Source: Azospirillum lipoferum (lineage in GTDB: Bacteria > Pseudomonadota > Alphaproteobacteria > Azospirillales > Azospirillaceae). Taken from it: DNA of 64,000 bases. The translations under genes and the position numbers were made by a program. The DNA lies in contig NZ_JALJXJ010000001.1 of NCBI RefSeq assembly GCF_024170005.1, positions 558,001 through 622,000 of the forward strand. The letters are read 5' to 3'. Below are positions 16,764 to 27,100 of this stretch, piece by piece (within the stretch, counting starts at the first letter, position 1; the number at the start of each line of letters is the position of its first letter). The notes under the pieces are model-generated. The model did no database searches and was not told the origin of the DNA. It saw nothing but the letters and a program-made list of their open reading frames with translations.

Positions 16764-18338
16764 TCAGCCGACCTGCTCCTTGCTTGGTTGCACCTTTTTC
16801 GACAGCATCCCCTTCACGTCTCCCAAATTTGCCCCGCCCAGCAGCGCCGCCAGCGCTCCGAAGGCCGCGGCGCCGCCTGACACCAGCAAGGCCAGTGCGA
16901 CGAACCGCACCGCGGTGGAGGGTGCAGCCAGCCAGGGCGCCAGCACACGCTCGCCCACCAGGAGCGCCGCCCCCATGCCGGCTGCCGCCACGGCGATGCG
17001 CGGCGCGCGGCGCTTCAACCGGCCGTCCAGGTCGAACAGGCCGCGCTTGCGCATCGCCGCCACCAGCAGCCCGACATCCAGCCAGGCGGTCAGGCCGGTG
17101 GAAAGCGCAATGCCGACATGCCCCAGCCAGGGCATCAGAAGCAGTGCCAGCAGGGCGGTGGCGACCGTCACGATGACGGCGACGCGCACCGGCGTCACCG
17201 TATCGTGGCGGGCGAAGAAGGCGGCGTTCAGCGACTTCACGATCACATAGGCCGGGATGCCGACGGCATAGGCGGCGAGTGCCATCGCGGTGGCGTGCGC
17301 CTCCTCCGGACCAAAGGCACCGCGCTGGAACAGCACCGAGACGATGGGCGTGCCCGCCACGCCGAGGGCGACCGCCGCCGGCAGGCCGAGCAGCAGGCTG
17401 AACTCCAGCGCCCGGCTCAGGTAGTGGCGGGCCATCCGCTCGTCCCCGGCAGCGACATGGCGCGCCAGCACCGGCAGAAGGGCGGTGCCGATGGCGATGC
17501 CGATGACGCCCAGCGGCATCTGGTTCAGCCGGTCGGCGTAATAGAGGAAAGACACCGCACCCGACGGCAGCAGCGAGGCCAGCACGATGTTCAGGAACAG
17601 GTTGATCTGCATGACCCCGGCGCCGACGGCACCCGGGCCGATCAACCGGAACAGCCGCCGCATTCCCTCCGTCATCCGCGGCGGACGCAGCCTCAGCACC
17701 ACCCCGGCCTTTGCGCAGGCCCAGGCCATCCAGGCGACCTGCACAACTCCCGACAGCGTGACCGCCGCCGCCATGGCGGTGCCGGGCGCCAACCCCAGCC
17801 GCGGGGCGATCAGCAGGGCGGCGACCAACGTCAGGTTGAAGGCGATCGGGGCCGCGGCGAAGGGGCCGAAACGGTCGAGCGCGTTCAGCACTCCGCCGAG
17901 CAGCGCCACCAGCGAGATCAGCGCCAGATAGGGAAAGGTCAGCCGCGCCATGTCCACCGCCAGGGCGAACTTGGCCGGCTCGTCGACGAAGCCGGGGGCG
18001 AGGCCATGCATCAGCCAGGGCATGGCGACGATGGCGGCCAGCGTGAAGGGCAGCAGCATCGCCAGCAGCATTGTCAACGCCTCTTCCGCGAAGCGGATAG
18101 CGGCACTGCGGCCACGGGTCTGAAGCTCGGCGGCGAACAGCGGGACGAAGGCGACGCCGAAGGCGCCTTCCGCGAACAGCCGACGGAACAGGTTGGGCAG
18201 TTTCAGCGCGACGAAGAAGGCGTCGGCAACCGGGCCGGCGCCGAGCACGGCCGCTGTCAGAATGTCGCGTGCGAAGCCGGCCAGCCGGCTCAGCAGGGTC
18301 AGGCCGCCGACGGTGGCGATGGCGCGTGCGAAGTTCAT
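16764..18338 (-). CDS. murJ: Lipid II flippase MurJ (MviN)
   Basis: The 524-residue polytopic protein has about 14 hydrophobic segments and the MviN hallmark near the N-terminus: MNFARAIATVGGLTLLSRLA, then FVALKLPNLFRRLFAEGAFG. The motif NFAxxxGxxTxxSRxxGFxRD is well preserved. MurJ flips lipid II across the inner membrane for peptidoglycan synthesis. The ATG at 18338 matches the family start; the frame continues upstream to 18554 without family resemblance. It is divergent from the hybrid kinase, leaving about 250 bp of shared upstream DNA. Confidence 0.95.
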   Translation of the reverse strand: MNFARAIATVGGLTLLSRLAGFARDILTAAVLGAGPVADAFFVALKLPNLFRRLFAEGAFGVAFVPLFAAELQTRGRSAAIRFAEEALTMLLAMLLPFTLAAIVAMPWLMHGLAPGFVDEPAKFALAVDMARLTFPYLALISLVALLGGVLNALDRFGPFAAAPIAFNLTLVAALLIAPRLGLAPGTAMAAAVTLSGVVQVAWMAWACAKAGVVLRLRPPRMTEGMRRLFRLIGPGAVGAGVMQINLFLNIVLASLLPSGAVSFLYYADRLNQMPLGVIGIAIGTALLPVLARHVAAGDERMARHYLSRALEFSLLLGLPAAVALGVAGTPIVSVLFQRGAFGPEEAHATAMALAAYAVGIPAYVIVKSLNAAFFARHDTVTPVRVAVIVTVATALLALLLMPWLGHVGIALSTGLTAWLDVGLLVAAMRKRGLFDLDGRLKRRAPRIAVAAAGMGAALLVGERVLAPWLAAPSTAVRFVALALLVSGGAAAFGALAALLGGANLGDVKGMLSKKVQPSKEQVG

Positions 18339-18592
18339 CGGCGCGGTATAGCCGGCCGTGAAGGCGCGGCAAAGCCGGCTTTTCGGCGCGGTTCCCACCT
18401 GCCCGCCGTCATCCGGCGCCATCCGGTGCGCCGCAGCACCGCTCGAAACGCGATGGCTGCGATTCCAGTGCCGGCAGTCTGCCCGGGTGGAGCAACTGTC
18501 GTCGGCTGCCACCTTGCCGGTTGCGGCGTTGCGCCGGCATCTGCGTTGCGGCATGCTTGCGTCCGCCTGCCGCTGCCGTCCGCTTCCTGCCG

Positions 18593-21124
18593 ATGGGCGC
18601 GGTCGGCGGACGATCCACTGCGTTCGGGGTTTACGTGAAGCGGGCGCTCTGGCTTTTCTCCGGTTTCGGCGGGCGTCTGGTTCTGCCCGCTCTGGCGGTT
18701 GCGCTGGCCATCGCTGCCCTGTGGTGGATTCTGCTCGACCGGCTTCACCGGGAAGAGCGGCTGCTTGATCTGACCGCCCATGAGAAGACCGCCGTCATCG
18801 CCCGTCTGGTGGAGGAGCATGCGGTCTCCACCTTCCGCCGTGTCGACGACCTGCTGCTGGACCTGATCGCCAACACCGAGCGCAACCGTTCCATGCGCCT
18901 GGATACCCGCCGCGCCTTCGAAGAGGGGCTGGTGGTGGGCGTCCGCGTCTATGACGCCTCCGGCATGCTGACCATGGGCGGGGGGCGCGCCACCTTCCAG
19001 GGCACGGTCACCGATCGCGACGAGTTCCGCATCGCCCGCGACGGCACGCCGCGCGGGCTGGTGATCGGCATTCCCTATGCCTCGTCGGAGGCGCAGGATC
19101 TGCTGATCCCGGTGTCGCGGCGGCTGGAAAACACTGATGGCACCTTTGCCGGCATCGCGGTCGCCGACATTCCGGTCGAATCCTTCGCCCGCTATTACCG
19201 CGTTCTCGGTCTGCCGTCCGATGGGGTAGCGACGCTGCTGCGCTTCGACGGCGTCATTATTGCCCGCAACACAGGGCTCACTGCCGTCACCGGCCGCGGA
19301 GTGGCCAACAGCGAGCTGTGGCAGGCGATCCGGCAGCATCCCGTCGGCCACATGCGGATGGTCAGTCCGGTCGATGGGGTGGAGCGGATCACCGCCTTCC
19401 GGTCGGCACCCGACTATCCGGTCATCGCCATCGTCGGCGAATCGGTCGAGACGGTGTTCGGCCCTTGGCGCGACAACGCCCGCCTTTACATCGGCTGGGC
19501 AGTCGTCACCACGGTGGTGATCCTGCTGTTCGTCATCGCCTTTATCGTCGAACTGCAATGGCGCCGCCACACCGATCGGGCGCTCAGGGTGCGCAACCGG
19601 GCGCTGGCCTGGAGCAACGACGGCATCATGATCGCCGACGCCACCCAACCGGGAATGCCCATCGTCTATGTCAATCCGGCGCTTGAACGGCTGCTGGGTA
19701 CGCCGACATCCGATCTGATGGGCAGCGGCGCCCTGACCGCGCTGGAACGGGCGACGAACGACCGGGCGGCCTTGCAGCCCCTGCGCGACGCCATCGTTGT
19801 CGGCCGCGATGCCCGGGTGGAACTGACCCGTCCCGATCCGGTGACGGATGGGCCAGACTTGAAATGGCCGCGCTGTCTGGAGCTGAGCGCCTCGCCGGTG
19901 CGCGACCATGACAACCGGCTGGTTAGCCTGATCGCCACCGTCCGTGACATCTCCGAACACAAGCGGGTCCAGTCGGCTCTGGCCGAGGCGAGGCGGGAGG
20001 CCGACCGGGCGAACGTCGCCAAGTCGAAATTCCTGGCGGCCGCCAGCCACGACCTGCGCCAGCCGGTTCAGTCGCTGATGCTGCTGATGGAGGTGCTGTC
20101 CAGCCGCGTCAGCGACGGCATGAGCCGCAATGTGCTGGGCACGATGGAGCGGGCGCTCGGCGCCTTGAAGATGCTGCTGGACGGGCTGCTCGACGTCTCC
20201 CGGCTGGAGGCCGGTGCGGTGGTGCCGGAGGTCGAGGTTTTCCCGTTGTCCGAGGTGATGGAGCGCGTCGCCGCCAACAGCCGCCCGGTCGCCGTCCAGA
20301 AGGGGCTGATCCTGCACATCGTGCCGTGCAGTACCCATGTGCGCAGCGATCCGATGCTGCTGGGCCGGATCCTGCAGAATCTGGTGGAGAACGCGCTACG
20401 CTACACCGACAAGGGACGGATCCTGATCGGCTGCCGCCGTCGCGGCGAGGCGTTGCGAATCGAGGTATGGGACACCGGCATCGGCATTCCCGCCGACCAG
20501 CAGGAGGACATCTTCCAGGAGTTCGTGCAGGTCGGCAATGCCAGCCGCAACCGTGACCAGGGCCTGGGCCTTGGGCTGGCGGTGGTGCGGCGGCTGTCGG
20601 TCATGCTGGGGCATCAGGTGACGGTGCGGTCGACGCCCGGCGAAGGGTCGGTCTTCGCGGTCGAGGTCCCGGTCGCCGACCCGCCGGCGGTGAAGCCGTT
20701 GCCCGCTCCGTATTCTTCCCGTCCGGCTTTCGCCACCACCGTGCTGGTGATCGAGGATGATCCAATCGTCCGTGAAGGGCTGCGCGCCATGCTGTCGGAG
20801 TGGGGCTATACCGTTCTGGCCGCCGAGTCCTGCACCGAGGCGCTGGACCTCGCCAACCGCGGGCCGGCTCCCGACCTGATCGTCGCCGATTACCGCCTGC
20901 GCGAGGGCCGCACCGGGACGGAGGCGATCCGCGAGGTTCGGCTGGCCCTGGGCCGCATCCTGCCGGGGATCCTGGTCACCGGTGATACCGCCCCCGCCCG
21001 CACGCAGGAGGCGGAGGCCGGCAATTTCCGCGTGATGCACAAGCCGGTGATCGCCGCCGACCTGCGCCGCGCGGTGGCGGAGGCGCTGGAACCGCTGCTG
21101 CGAGAACGCCAGACGGTCGCCTGA
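18593..21124 (+). CDS. Membrane-bound hybrid sensor histidine kinase
   Basis: The protein of about 843 residues runs: N-terminal transmembrane helix (LVLPALAVALAIAALWWILL), a periplasmic double-Cache-type sensor, a second helix (AVVTTVVILLFVIAFIVEL), a PAS domain (RNRALAWSNDGIMIADATQP), HisKA with the phospho-His near residue 486 (AASHDLRQPVQSL), an ATPase domain (NLVENALRYTD, WDTGIGIP, GLGLGLAV), and a C-terminal receiver with the phospho-Asp near residue 766 (LIVADYRLREG). The start is unclear: TTG at 18521, ATG at 18593 and GTG at 18638 are all in frame, and none has a strong ribosome-binding site. The signal is unknown. It converges with a second kinase gene. Confidence 0.9.
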   Translation: MGAVGGRSTAFGVYVKRALWLFSGFGGRLVLPALAVALAIAALWWILLDRLHREERLLDLTAHEKTAVIARLVEEHAVSTFRRVDDLLLDLIANTERNRSMRLDTRRAFEEGLVVGVRVYDASGMLTMGGGRATFQGTVTDRDEFRIARDGTPRGLVIGIPYASSEAQDLLIPVSRRLENTDGTFAGIAVADIPVESFARYYRVLGLPSDGVATLLRFDGVIIARNTGLTAVTGRGVANSELWQAIRQHPVGHMRMVSPVDGVERITAFRSAPDYPVIAIVGESVETVFGPWRDNARLYIGWAVVTTVVILLFVIAFIVELQWRRHTDRALRVRNRALAWSNDGIMIADATQPGMPIVYVNPALERLLGTPTSDLMGSGALTALERATNDRAALQPLRDAIVVGRDARVELTRPDPVTDGPDLKWPRCLELSASPVRDHDNRLVSLIATVRDISEHKRVQSALAEARREADRANVAKSKFLAAASHDLRQPVQSLMLLMEVLSSRVSDGMSRNVLGTMERALGALKMLLDGLLDVSRLEAGAVVPEVEVFPLSEVMERVAANSRPVAVQKGLILHIVPCSTHVRSDPMLLGRILQNLVENALRYTDKGRILIGCRRRGEALRIEVWDTGIGIPADQQEDIFQEFVQVGNASRNRDQGLGLGLAVVRRLSVMLGHQVTVRSTPGEGSVFAVEVPVADPPAVKPLPAPYSSRPAFATTVLVIEDDPIVREGLRAMLSEWGYTVLAAESCTEALDLANRGPAPDLIVADYRLREGRTGTEAIREVRLALGRILPGILVTGDTAPARTQEAEAGNFRVMHKPVIAADLRRAVAEALEPLLRERQTVA

Positions 21125-21148
21125 CCGGCACCGGGCGGTCGCGGGAGG

Positions 21149-23077
21149 TCAGCCGAGATCCGGCGCCTGCCGCGGCACCCGCAGGATGAAGACGGCGCCC
21201 TGGCCGGGGCTGTTGCGGACGCTCAGCTGCCCGCCCAGCGTCTGAGTCGCCAGATTGTAGGCGATGTGCAGCCCGAGGCCGACGCAGCCGGCATGGCGCG
21301 CGGTGGTGAAGAAGGGGTCGAAGATCCGCGGGAGATCGGCTTCGAGGATGCCCTGGCCGTCGTCCTCGTGCACCACCTCAATCCAGTCGTCGCCGTCGGC
21401 ATGGATGTCGATGACGATCAGGCCGCTCTGCTCGGGCCGGAAGGCGTGGGTCAGCGAGTTGCGCACCAGATGGGTCAGCACGCGGGCGAAGGCGCCGGGG
21501 AAGCTTTCCAGCTGAAGCGCCTCCGGGCAGGCCAGCTCCACCCGGTGGCCGGAGGAGCCGATCTGCGTGTGCAGGCTCAGCAGCACGTCCTCGGTGTATT
21601 CGCGCAGGTAGAAGGTACGGCGCTCGTCGCCGGTCTGGTCGGCTGCCACCTGCTTGAACATATGGACCAGCGTGGCGATCCGCTCGGTGTTGCCGACCAG
21701 CAGTTGCCCGGCCTCCTGTGCCACCTCAAGGAAGCCGGCCAGCGCCGAGCGGGTCAGGGCGTTGGCGGCGAACTGGCGCTTCACGTCCTCCGCCCGGCTC
21801 AGCAGGTGTGAGGCGGTGGTGAGCGCCACGCCGACCGGCCCGTTCACCTCATGCGCCACCCCGGCGACGAGCTGGCCGAGGGACGCCATCTTCTCGGTCT
21901 GGACCAGGCTGTCCTGGGCCGACTGCAATTCGCGATAGGCCTGCTCCACGCGGTCCTTGGCGGCGCGCAGGGCGTCGGCGGCGCGCGCCCGCTCGGTGGT
22001 GTCCAGCATGACGCCGAACAGGTGGGTCAGCCGCCCATCCAGATCGAATCGGGGGGCACAGGAAGAGGAGACGTAGCGGACCTCGCCCACCGGATCGATC
22101 ACCCGGTATTCAACATAGACGCGGCGCGAGTTGCCGATAACGCTTTCCAGCATGTTGCCGAAGGACATCCGATCGTCGGGGTGGAGGATGCCCAGCAGAT
22201 TGTCGAAGGTCGGTTCGAACCGGTCCGGATCCTGGCCGTAGATGCCGAAGGCTTCGCGGTTCCACACCAGTGCGCCGCTGTGGATGCCGTACTCCCAGTA
22301 GCCGAGATGACCGGTGCGGTAGGCCTCCTCCAGCCGTTGCTTGGCAGCTTCCAGCTGGGCCGCGGCCTCTGCCCGTTCGGTGCTGTCCATCAGCACGCCG
22401 AAGAGGTGGGTCAGCCGTCCGTCGGCATCCAGCCGCGGCGCGCAGGAGGAGGAGACGTAGCGGGCCCGGCCGTCCCGGTCATGGACGCGGTATTCGACGT
22501 AGACGCGCTGAGGGTTGCCGACGACGCTCTCCAGCATGTTGCCGAATCGCGGCCGGTCGTCCGGGTGCAGGATGCCGAGCAAGGCATCGAAGCCGCCGGC
22601 GAAGCGGTCGCGGTCATGACCCAGCACGGTCAGTCCGGCGTCGCTCAGCACCAGCTCGCCGGTATGGATGCCGTATTCCCAGTAACCAAGCTTGGCGGTG
22701 TGATAGGCCTCCTCCAGCTTCTCGGTCGCCAGCGCCAGCCCACGGGCGGCGTGACGCTGGTCGGTGACATCCTCCATCGTCGCGATCCAGGGCGGGCCGC
22801 CGATACGCACCAGCAAGTCGCGGATGTCGCCGGAGATGGACGGCGCGGTCACCTCCCGCTCGGCACCCGGCGCGGCATCGGCAAGGTCGGCCGGAAAGGC
22901 GTCGATGCTGCCGTAACGGTCGAGAAAACGGCGGTTTCCCCGTAACCGCCCGTCTGCTTCGCGCATCAGGGCCGGAATGGGCAGGGCATCGAAGAGCGGG
23001 GCGAAGGATGCCGGTGCGGGTCCGGTCTCCTGCCCCGGAGCCCCCGTCACATCCATCGTCTGACCCGCTGCCGTCAT
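21149..23077 (-). CDS. Cytoplasmic PAS-domain sensor histidine kinase with a duplicated PAS module
   Basis: The 642-residue kinase lacks transmembrane helices. A degenerate N-terminal PAS-like segment is followed by two nearly identical PAS-PAC modules (about residues 120-245 and 248-375, both with LGYWEYGIH, LLGILHPDDR, RYVSSSCAPR and DGRLTHLFGV). A coiled coil leads to HisKA with the phospho-His near residue 409 (LVAGVAHEVNGPVGVALTTA) and an HATPase domain (LVRNSLTHAF, DDGQGI, GLGLHIAYNL). No receiver domain is attached and no response regulator lies beside it. The ATG at 23077 follows GTGGAG by 6 nt; ATGs at 23083 and 23128 are alternatives. Confidence 0.9.
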   Translation of the reverse strand: MTAAGQTMDVTGAPGQETGPAPASFAPLFDALPIPALMREADGRLRGNRRFLDRYGSIDAFPADLADAAPGAEREVTAPSISGDIRDLLVRIGGPPWIATMEDVTDQRHAARGLALATEKLEEAYHTAKLGYWEYGIHTGELVLSDAGLTVLGHDRDRFAGGFDALLGILHPDDRPRFGNMLESVVGNPQRVYVEYRVHDRDGRARYVSSSCAPRLDADGRLTHLFGVLMDSTERAEAAAQLEAAKQRLEEAYRTGHLGYWEYGIHSGALVWNREAFGIYGQDPDRFEPTFDNLLGILHPDDRMSFGNMLESVIGNSRRVYVEYRVIDPVGEVRYVSSSCAPRFDLDGRLTHLFGVMLDTTERARAADALRAAKDRVEQAYRELQSAQDSLVQTEKMASLGQLVAGVAHEVNGPVGVALTTASHLLSRAEDVKRQFAANALTRSALAGFLEVAQEAGQLLVGNTERIATLVHMFKQVAADQTGDERRTFYLREYTEDVLLSLHTQIGSSGHRVELACPEALQLESFPGAFARVLTHLVRNSLTHAFRPEQSGLIVIDIHADGDDWIEVVHEDDGQGILEADLPRIFDPFFTTARHAGCVGLGLHIAYNLATQTLGGQLSVRNSPGQGAVFILRVPRQAPDLG

Positions 23078-23183
23078 GTGCATCTCCACAGTCTGCACCC
23101 GTTCACGGGCGCAACTGTCGGGGGACACTACACAAGCAACTCAACGGCTCCTATGCCCAATTCGGTGCAAATCGTCGCGAATT

Positions 23184-24074
23184 TCAGGGTATCAGGCTGT
23201 CGAGGTCGAAGTCCTGGGCGAAGGCGACCATGGCACCGCAGGCGCTGCCCGACCCGACCCGCATCACGCCGCCGCCGACCACGGTCGGGAATTTGCTTTT
23301 CTGCAAAGCCTGCTGGGTCTTCACCGGGTCGGCGACGCGCAGCACGAAGCCGGCGAAGAAGGGCAGGGTGGCCTTGGCGAAGGCCGGATCGGCGGTCCAG
23401 GCCCAGTGCAGCCGGTCCGGCGTGGCGACCAGCACGGGGACCTGACCGTCGCCCCGTTGCGCCGGCTCCACCACGCGGGCGGAGCCGCGGTCGGTGACGG
23501 TGCTGCCGAGCAGCCGCGCATAGGTCGCAGCCACCGCATCGGGATCGGCGGCGGCGACCACCAGCGCTTCCAGCCCGATGGCGCTGTTGGCATGCTCCAA
23601 CTGGTCGGGGCGCCAGACCAGATCGGGCGTGTGGTGCTGGCACAGGAAGACGCGGCCAGCCGGGGTGGCCGCCGGGTCGATCTGGGTGATGGTGAAGGTT
23701 GCGTCACGACTGCCGCCCGGCAGCTCCACCGGCCGGCCGAAATCGACGGGGTCCGACGACGGGAAGCCGGCGGCGGTCAGCGGCCCGGCGGCGGCGCGGG
23801 CGTCCGGCGTCTTCAGCGCGATGGCAGCGATCCCCTCGCGCTTACGCAGAAAGGCGGCGTAATGGGCGTTGACCGGCCGCTGTTCCTCGATGCCCAGCAG
23901 TTCCAGATAGGTGCCGGTCGGGAAAAGGATGGTGTGGTTGGCCGACTTCAGTTGGGTGTGGTGGCCGCGCGGCGTTACGGTGAAGCCGAGCCGGGCGTAG
24001 GCGTCGCGCGCCGCGTCGAGGTCGCGGGTCGCGATGACCAGATGGTCCAGTCCGGTGATGCCGTCGATGCTCAT
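23184..24074 (-). CDS. VOC-superfamily protein with two glyoxalase-like halves
   Basis: The 296-residue protein starts with the glyoxalase-like signature [20 protein letters not shown] and the metal-ligand-type strand [11 protein letters not shown] second, weaker half follows ([20 protein letters not shown], then [20 protein letters not shown]). It looks like the glyoxalase-like domain family that acts on or binds small hydrophobic metabolites; the substrate cannot be told. The ATG at 24074 has AGGA 4 nt upstream, and the earlier frame opening (24188) overlaps the etfA terminator hairpin. It sits downstream of the etfAB genes on the same strand. Confidence 0.8.
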   Translation of the reverse strand: MSIDGITGLDHLVIATRDLDAARDAYARLGFTVTPRGHHTQLKSANHTILFPTGTYLELLGIEEQRPVNAHYAAFLRKREGIAAIALKTPDARAAAGPLTAAGFPSSDPVDFGRPVELPGGSRDATFTITQIDPAATPAGRVFLCQHHTPDLVWRPDQLEHANSAIGLEALVVAAADPDAVAATYARLLGSTVTDRGSARVVEPAQRGDGQVPVLVATPDRLHWAWTADPAFAKATLPFFAGFVLRVADPVKTQQALQKSKFPTVVGGGVMRVGSGSACGAMVAFAQDFDLDSLIP

Positions 24075-24146
24075 GGCGTCCTGCCGCTGTCGGGTTGCTA
24101 TGTCGCCAGCGATAGAACAGCCGGCCCGCCGCGGCAAGCGCGAAGC

Positions 24147-24177
24147 GGCCGGGCCTCCGCGCGGGGAAGGCCCGGCC
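24147..24177 (-). terminator. GC-rich hairpin between etfA and the VOC gene
   Basis: GGCCGGGCCT at 24147-24156 pairs perfectly with AGGCCCGGCC at 24168-24177, 8 nt after the etfA stop on the minus strand. There is no T-run, so it may slow or stabilise transcripts and not terminate fully. Confidence 0.5.
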
Positions 24178-24184
24178 TTACCGG

Positions 24185-25111
24185 TCAAAGCGCCTGCTGG
24201 AGTTCCGGCAGGGCCTTGAACAGGTCGGCGACGAGGCCGTAGTCGGCGACCTGGAAGATCGGTGCCTCTTCGTCCTTGTTGATGGCGACGATGATCTTGC
24301 TGTCCTTCATGCCGGCGAGGTGCTGGATGGCACCCGAGATGCCGACGGCGACATAGAGGTCCGGGGCGACGATCTTGCCGGTCTGACCGACCTGATAGTC
24401 GTTCGGCACGAAGCCGGCATCGACCGCCGCACGGCTGGCGCCAACCGCAGCGCCCAGCTTGTCGGCGATCGCTTCCAGCAGGGGAAAGTTGTCGCCCGAC
24501 TGCATGCCGCGCCCGCCGGAGATGACGATGCGGGCCGAGGTCAGTTCCGGACGCTCCGATTTCGACAACTCGGCCGAGACGAAGCTCGACAGGGCGGGGT
24601 CGGCGACGGCGGCGACACTCTCGACCGGGGCGTTACCGGTGATGGCGGCAGCCTCGAAGGCGGTGGTGCGGACGGTGATCACCTTCACCGTATCGGCCGA
24701 CTGCACGGTGGCGATGGCGTTGCCGGCGTAGATCGGCCGCTCGAAGCTGTCGGCGGAGACCACGGCGGTGATGTCGGAGATCATCGCCACGTCGAGCAAG
24801 GCGGCGACGCGCGGCAGCACGTTCTTGCCCACCGAGGTGGCGGCGGCCAGGATATGGCTGTAGCCGGGGGCGAGCGAGACCAGGAGGGCCGTAACCGGCT
24901 CGGCCAGCGCGTGCTCGTAGGCGGCATCGTCGGCGAGCAGCACCTTGGCGACGCCGGCCAGCTTGGCGGCCTGCTCCGCGGCGGGGGCGGCGTTGCGGCC
25001 GGCGACCAGGACATGAACGTCGCTGCCGAGCTTCCCGGCGGCGGTCACCGCGTGGGCGGTGGCGGGCTTGAGGGTGACGTTGTCGTGATCGGCGAGGATC
25101 AGGATGGGCAT
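24185..25111 (-). CDS. etfA: Electron transfer flavoprotein alpha subunit
   Basis: The 308-residue protein has the ETF alpha layout: an N-terminal Rossmann-like half ([20 protein letters not shown]) and a C-terminal FAD-binding half with [60 protein letters not shown] and [23 protein letters not shown] passes electrons from acyl-CoA dehydrogenases to ETF-ubiquinone oxidoreductase in the membrane. It lies about 50 nt downstream of etfB on the same strand and is almost certainly co-transcribed with it. Confidence 0.97.
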   Translation of the reverse strand: MPILILADHDNVTLKPATAHAVTAAGKLGSDVHVLVAGRNAAPAAEQAAKLAGVAKVLLADDAAYEHALAEPVTALLVSLAPGYSHILAAATSVGKNVLPRVAALLDVAMISDITAVVSADSFERPIYAGNAIATVQSADTVKVITVRTTAFEAAAITGNAPVESVAAVADPALSSFVSAELSKSERPELTSARIVISGGRGMQSGDNFPLLEAIADKLGAAVGASRAAVDAGFVPNDYQVGQTGKIVAPDLYVAVGISGAIQHLAGMKDSKIIVAINKDEEAPIFQVADYGLVADLFKALPELQQAL

Positions 25112-25164
25112 GGGAGATTCCTGTGTCGGGCGGGATGTAGGACTTGGGACACCGAGGCCAGTCC

Positions 25165-25914
25165 TCAGATTACCCGCGCCTCGTTCTTCAGCTTGTCGAC
25201 CAGGGTGGCGACGTCCGGCACCTTGATGCCGGCCTGACGCTTCGGCGGTTCGGTGACCTTCAGCGTCTTCAGCCGCGGCGTCACGTCGACGCCCAGGCTG
25301 TCCGACGTGATGGTCTCCAGCGGCTTCTTCTTGGCCTTCATGATGTTGGGCAGCGAGGCATAGCGCGGCTCGTTCAGGCGCAGGTCGGCGGTGACCACTG
25401 CCGGCAGCTTGAGGTCCACCGTCTCCAGGCCGCCGTCGATCTCGCGGGTGACCGCGACCTTGCCGTCGCCGGCAGCGATCTTGGAGGCGAAGGTGCCCTG
25501 GCCCCAGCCGAGCAGCGCCGCCAGCATCTGGCCGGTCTGGTTGCAGTCGTCGTCGATCGCCTGCTTGCCGAGGATGACGAGGCCGGGGGCCTCCTTCTCG
25601 ACCAGTGCCTTCAGCACCTTGGCGACGGCCAGCGGTTCGGTCGTCACATCGGTCTGGACCAGGATGGCGCGGTCGGCACCCATGGCAAGAGCGGTGCGCA
25701 GGGTTTCCTGCGCCTGCGCCGGGCCGATGGAAACCACCACGATCTCGGTCGCCTTGCCGGCTTCCTTCAGGCGCACGGCCTCTTCGACGGCGATCTCGTC
25801 GAAGGGGTTCATGCTCATCTTCACGTTGGCGGTCTCGACGCCGCTGCCATCCGCCTTGACACGGATCTTCACGTTGTAGTCGACTACTCGCTTAACCGGC
25901 ACCAGAACCTTCAT
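25165..25914 (-). CDS. etfB: Electron transfer flavoprotein beta subunit
   Basis: The 249-residue ETF beta subunit begins [20 protein letters not shown] and carries [20 protein letters not shown] and the AMP-binding region [20 protein letters not shown]. The late signature [20 protein letters not shown] is present. It forms the heterodimer with EtfA. The ATG at 25914 follows GAGGAG at about 10 nt; the frame opens to 25995 but without family resemblance. The acyl-CoA thioesterase, MerR regulator and fadD genes lie just upstream on the same strand, consistent with a fatty-acid oxidation role. Confidence 0.97.
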   Translation of the reverse strand: MKVLVPVKRVVDYNVKIRVKADGSGVETANVKMSMNPFDEIAVEEAVRLKEAGKATEIVVVSIGPAQAQETLRTALAMGADRAILVQTDVTTEPLAVAKVLKALVEKEAPGLVILGKQAIDDDCNQTGQMLAALLGWGQGTFASKIAAGDGKVAVTREIDGGLETVDLKLPAVVTADLRLNEPRYASLPNIMKAKKKPLETITSDSLGVDVTPRLKTLKVTEPPKRQAGIKVPDVATLVDKLKNEARVI

Positions 25915-25951
25915 GACGGCGTGTCTCCTCTCTGATGGTTTCTTGTACGAT

Positions 25952-26479
25952 TCACGCGGCGGACAGGGTCTGTCCGCGCAGGCCAGCGACAGCATCGGGG
26001 ATCGGCGGGGAGGCGGTGGTGGTGCCGAGGGCCGCCAGAACCTCGGCCGGGGCGACCACCCCCTTGGCGCTGACGAAAGCGCCCTGAACGACGGCCAGCG
26101 CCGCCAGCCCGTCCCGCGTCTCCATGCGGTGTTCGATGAAGATGTATTTGTCGTCCCAGCACAGCACCCGGCTGGCCAGGGTGAAGCGCTGGAATGGCCG
26201 CAGCGAACGGCGGTAGCGGATGGTCGCTCCGCCCAGAACCGGTTGCCAGCGGTTGCGCAGGATCGCCGGACCCAGGCCGACGCGGATCATAAGGTCGGTG
26301 CGACCCAGATCCATCACGCTGAAATAGCGCGCGTTGGTCATGTGCAGGTTGATGTCCAGGTCTGTCGGCCAGACCCGGAAGCGCAGCGTCGATGGCTCCA
26401 GCAACCCGGCACGGCGACCACGCCATGCGGAGACTGTGGCGGCGACGGCAACGGCCAGCAGACGGAAGATCAGGTTCAT
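25952..26479 (-). CDS. Thioesterase-family (hot-dog fold) protein with N-terminal hydrophobic segment
   Basis: This 175-residue protein has an N-terminal hydrophobic stretch ([19 protein letters not shown]) that may anchor it in the membrane. A hot-dog domain of the 4-hydroxybenzoyl-CoA thioesterase/THEM6 type follows: [20 protein letters not shown] is the active-site helix region, then [20 protein letters not shown]. It probably hydrolyses or binds acyl-CoA. The ATG at 26479 follows GGGAG by about 7 nt. The gene lies 37 nt upstream of etfB, so it may share its transcript. Confidence 0.82.
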   Translation of the reverse strand: MNLIFRLLAVAVAATVSAWRGRRAGLLEPSTLRFRVWPTDLDINLHMTNARYFSVMDLGRTDLMIRVGLGPAILRNRWQPVLGGATIRYRRSLRPFQRFTLASRVLCWDDKYIFIEHRMETRDGLAALAVVQGAFVSAKGVVAPAEVLAALGTTTASPPIPDAVAGLRGQTLSAA

Positions 26480-26593
26480 GCCCGATCTCCCGGCCATATG
26501 GCTTTATCGGCGGCCCGCGGCTGTCGCTGTCCCATCATGCTCCGATCTCCCCTCGCCAGGCCGATCGGAGCGCTTTCGGGGGCGCCCGACCGG

Positions 26594-26986
26594 TCAGCTG
26601 TCCTTCGCGGCGGATTTCAGCTCCGCCAGGGTGCTGTTGACCTGCTGTTCGATGTCGCGCAGCTCCTGCACGGTGGCTTCCAAGTCCTCTCGCTGCTGGG
26701 CGAGGTCCTTCAGCCGCTTCTGCACGCGCTTCAACAGGTTCTTCTGCTGTTCGACCCCGCCATTGACGTTGTAGAGGTCGAGATATTCGCGGATTTCCGC
26801 CAGCGAGAAGCCCAGGCGCTTGCCCCGCAGGATCAGCTTCAGCCGGGCGCGGTCGCGTTTCGTATAAACCCGGTTGTTGCCGACGCGGTTGGGCGCCAGC
26901 AACCCCTTGACCTCGTAGAAGCGCAGAGCCCGCGGCGTGATGCCCAGCTCTTCCGCAAGCTGGTTGACCGTGTAGAGCTGTTCCAT
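26594..26986 (-). CDS. MerR family regulator, LiuR-like
   Basis: The 130-residue protein has an N-terminal winged helix-turn-helix (YTVNQLAEELGITPRALRFY, EVKGLLAPNRVGNNRVYTKR) and a C-terminal dimerisation coiled coil (NLLKRVQKRLKDLAQQREDL). It has none of the Cys ligands of metal-sensing MerR proteins. The size and the neighbourhood of fadD, etfAB and thioesterase genes point to the LiuR-type regulators of branched-chain and fatty-acid catabolism. A matching operator-like array of ACGT half-sites lies between fadD and the SCP2 gene at 28928. Regulation of those genes by this protein is inferred. Confidence 0.85.
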   Translation of the reverse strand: MEQLYTVNQLAEELGITPRALRFYEVKGLLAPNRVGNNRVYTKRDRARLKLILRGKRLGFSLAEIREYLDLYNVNGGVEQQKNLLKRVQKRLKDLAQQREDLEATVQELRDIEQQVNSTLAELKSAAKDS

Positions 26987-27100
26987 CCCTGGGAAGACCT
27001 TTTGTTCGTGTCCGGCACAATGCGCCTTCCGTCTGGTAGCACAGCTGCCGTCGCGTGATAAGGCTTCCCTTTACGTCCGGGTCAACGCGGTGACTTCGGG

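Noticed and set aside
17118..18638. 506-codon plus-strand open frame opposite murJ
   Set aside because: The composition is dominated by Gln, Arg, His and Gly with no motif, while murJ on the other strand is certain.
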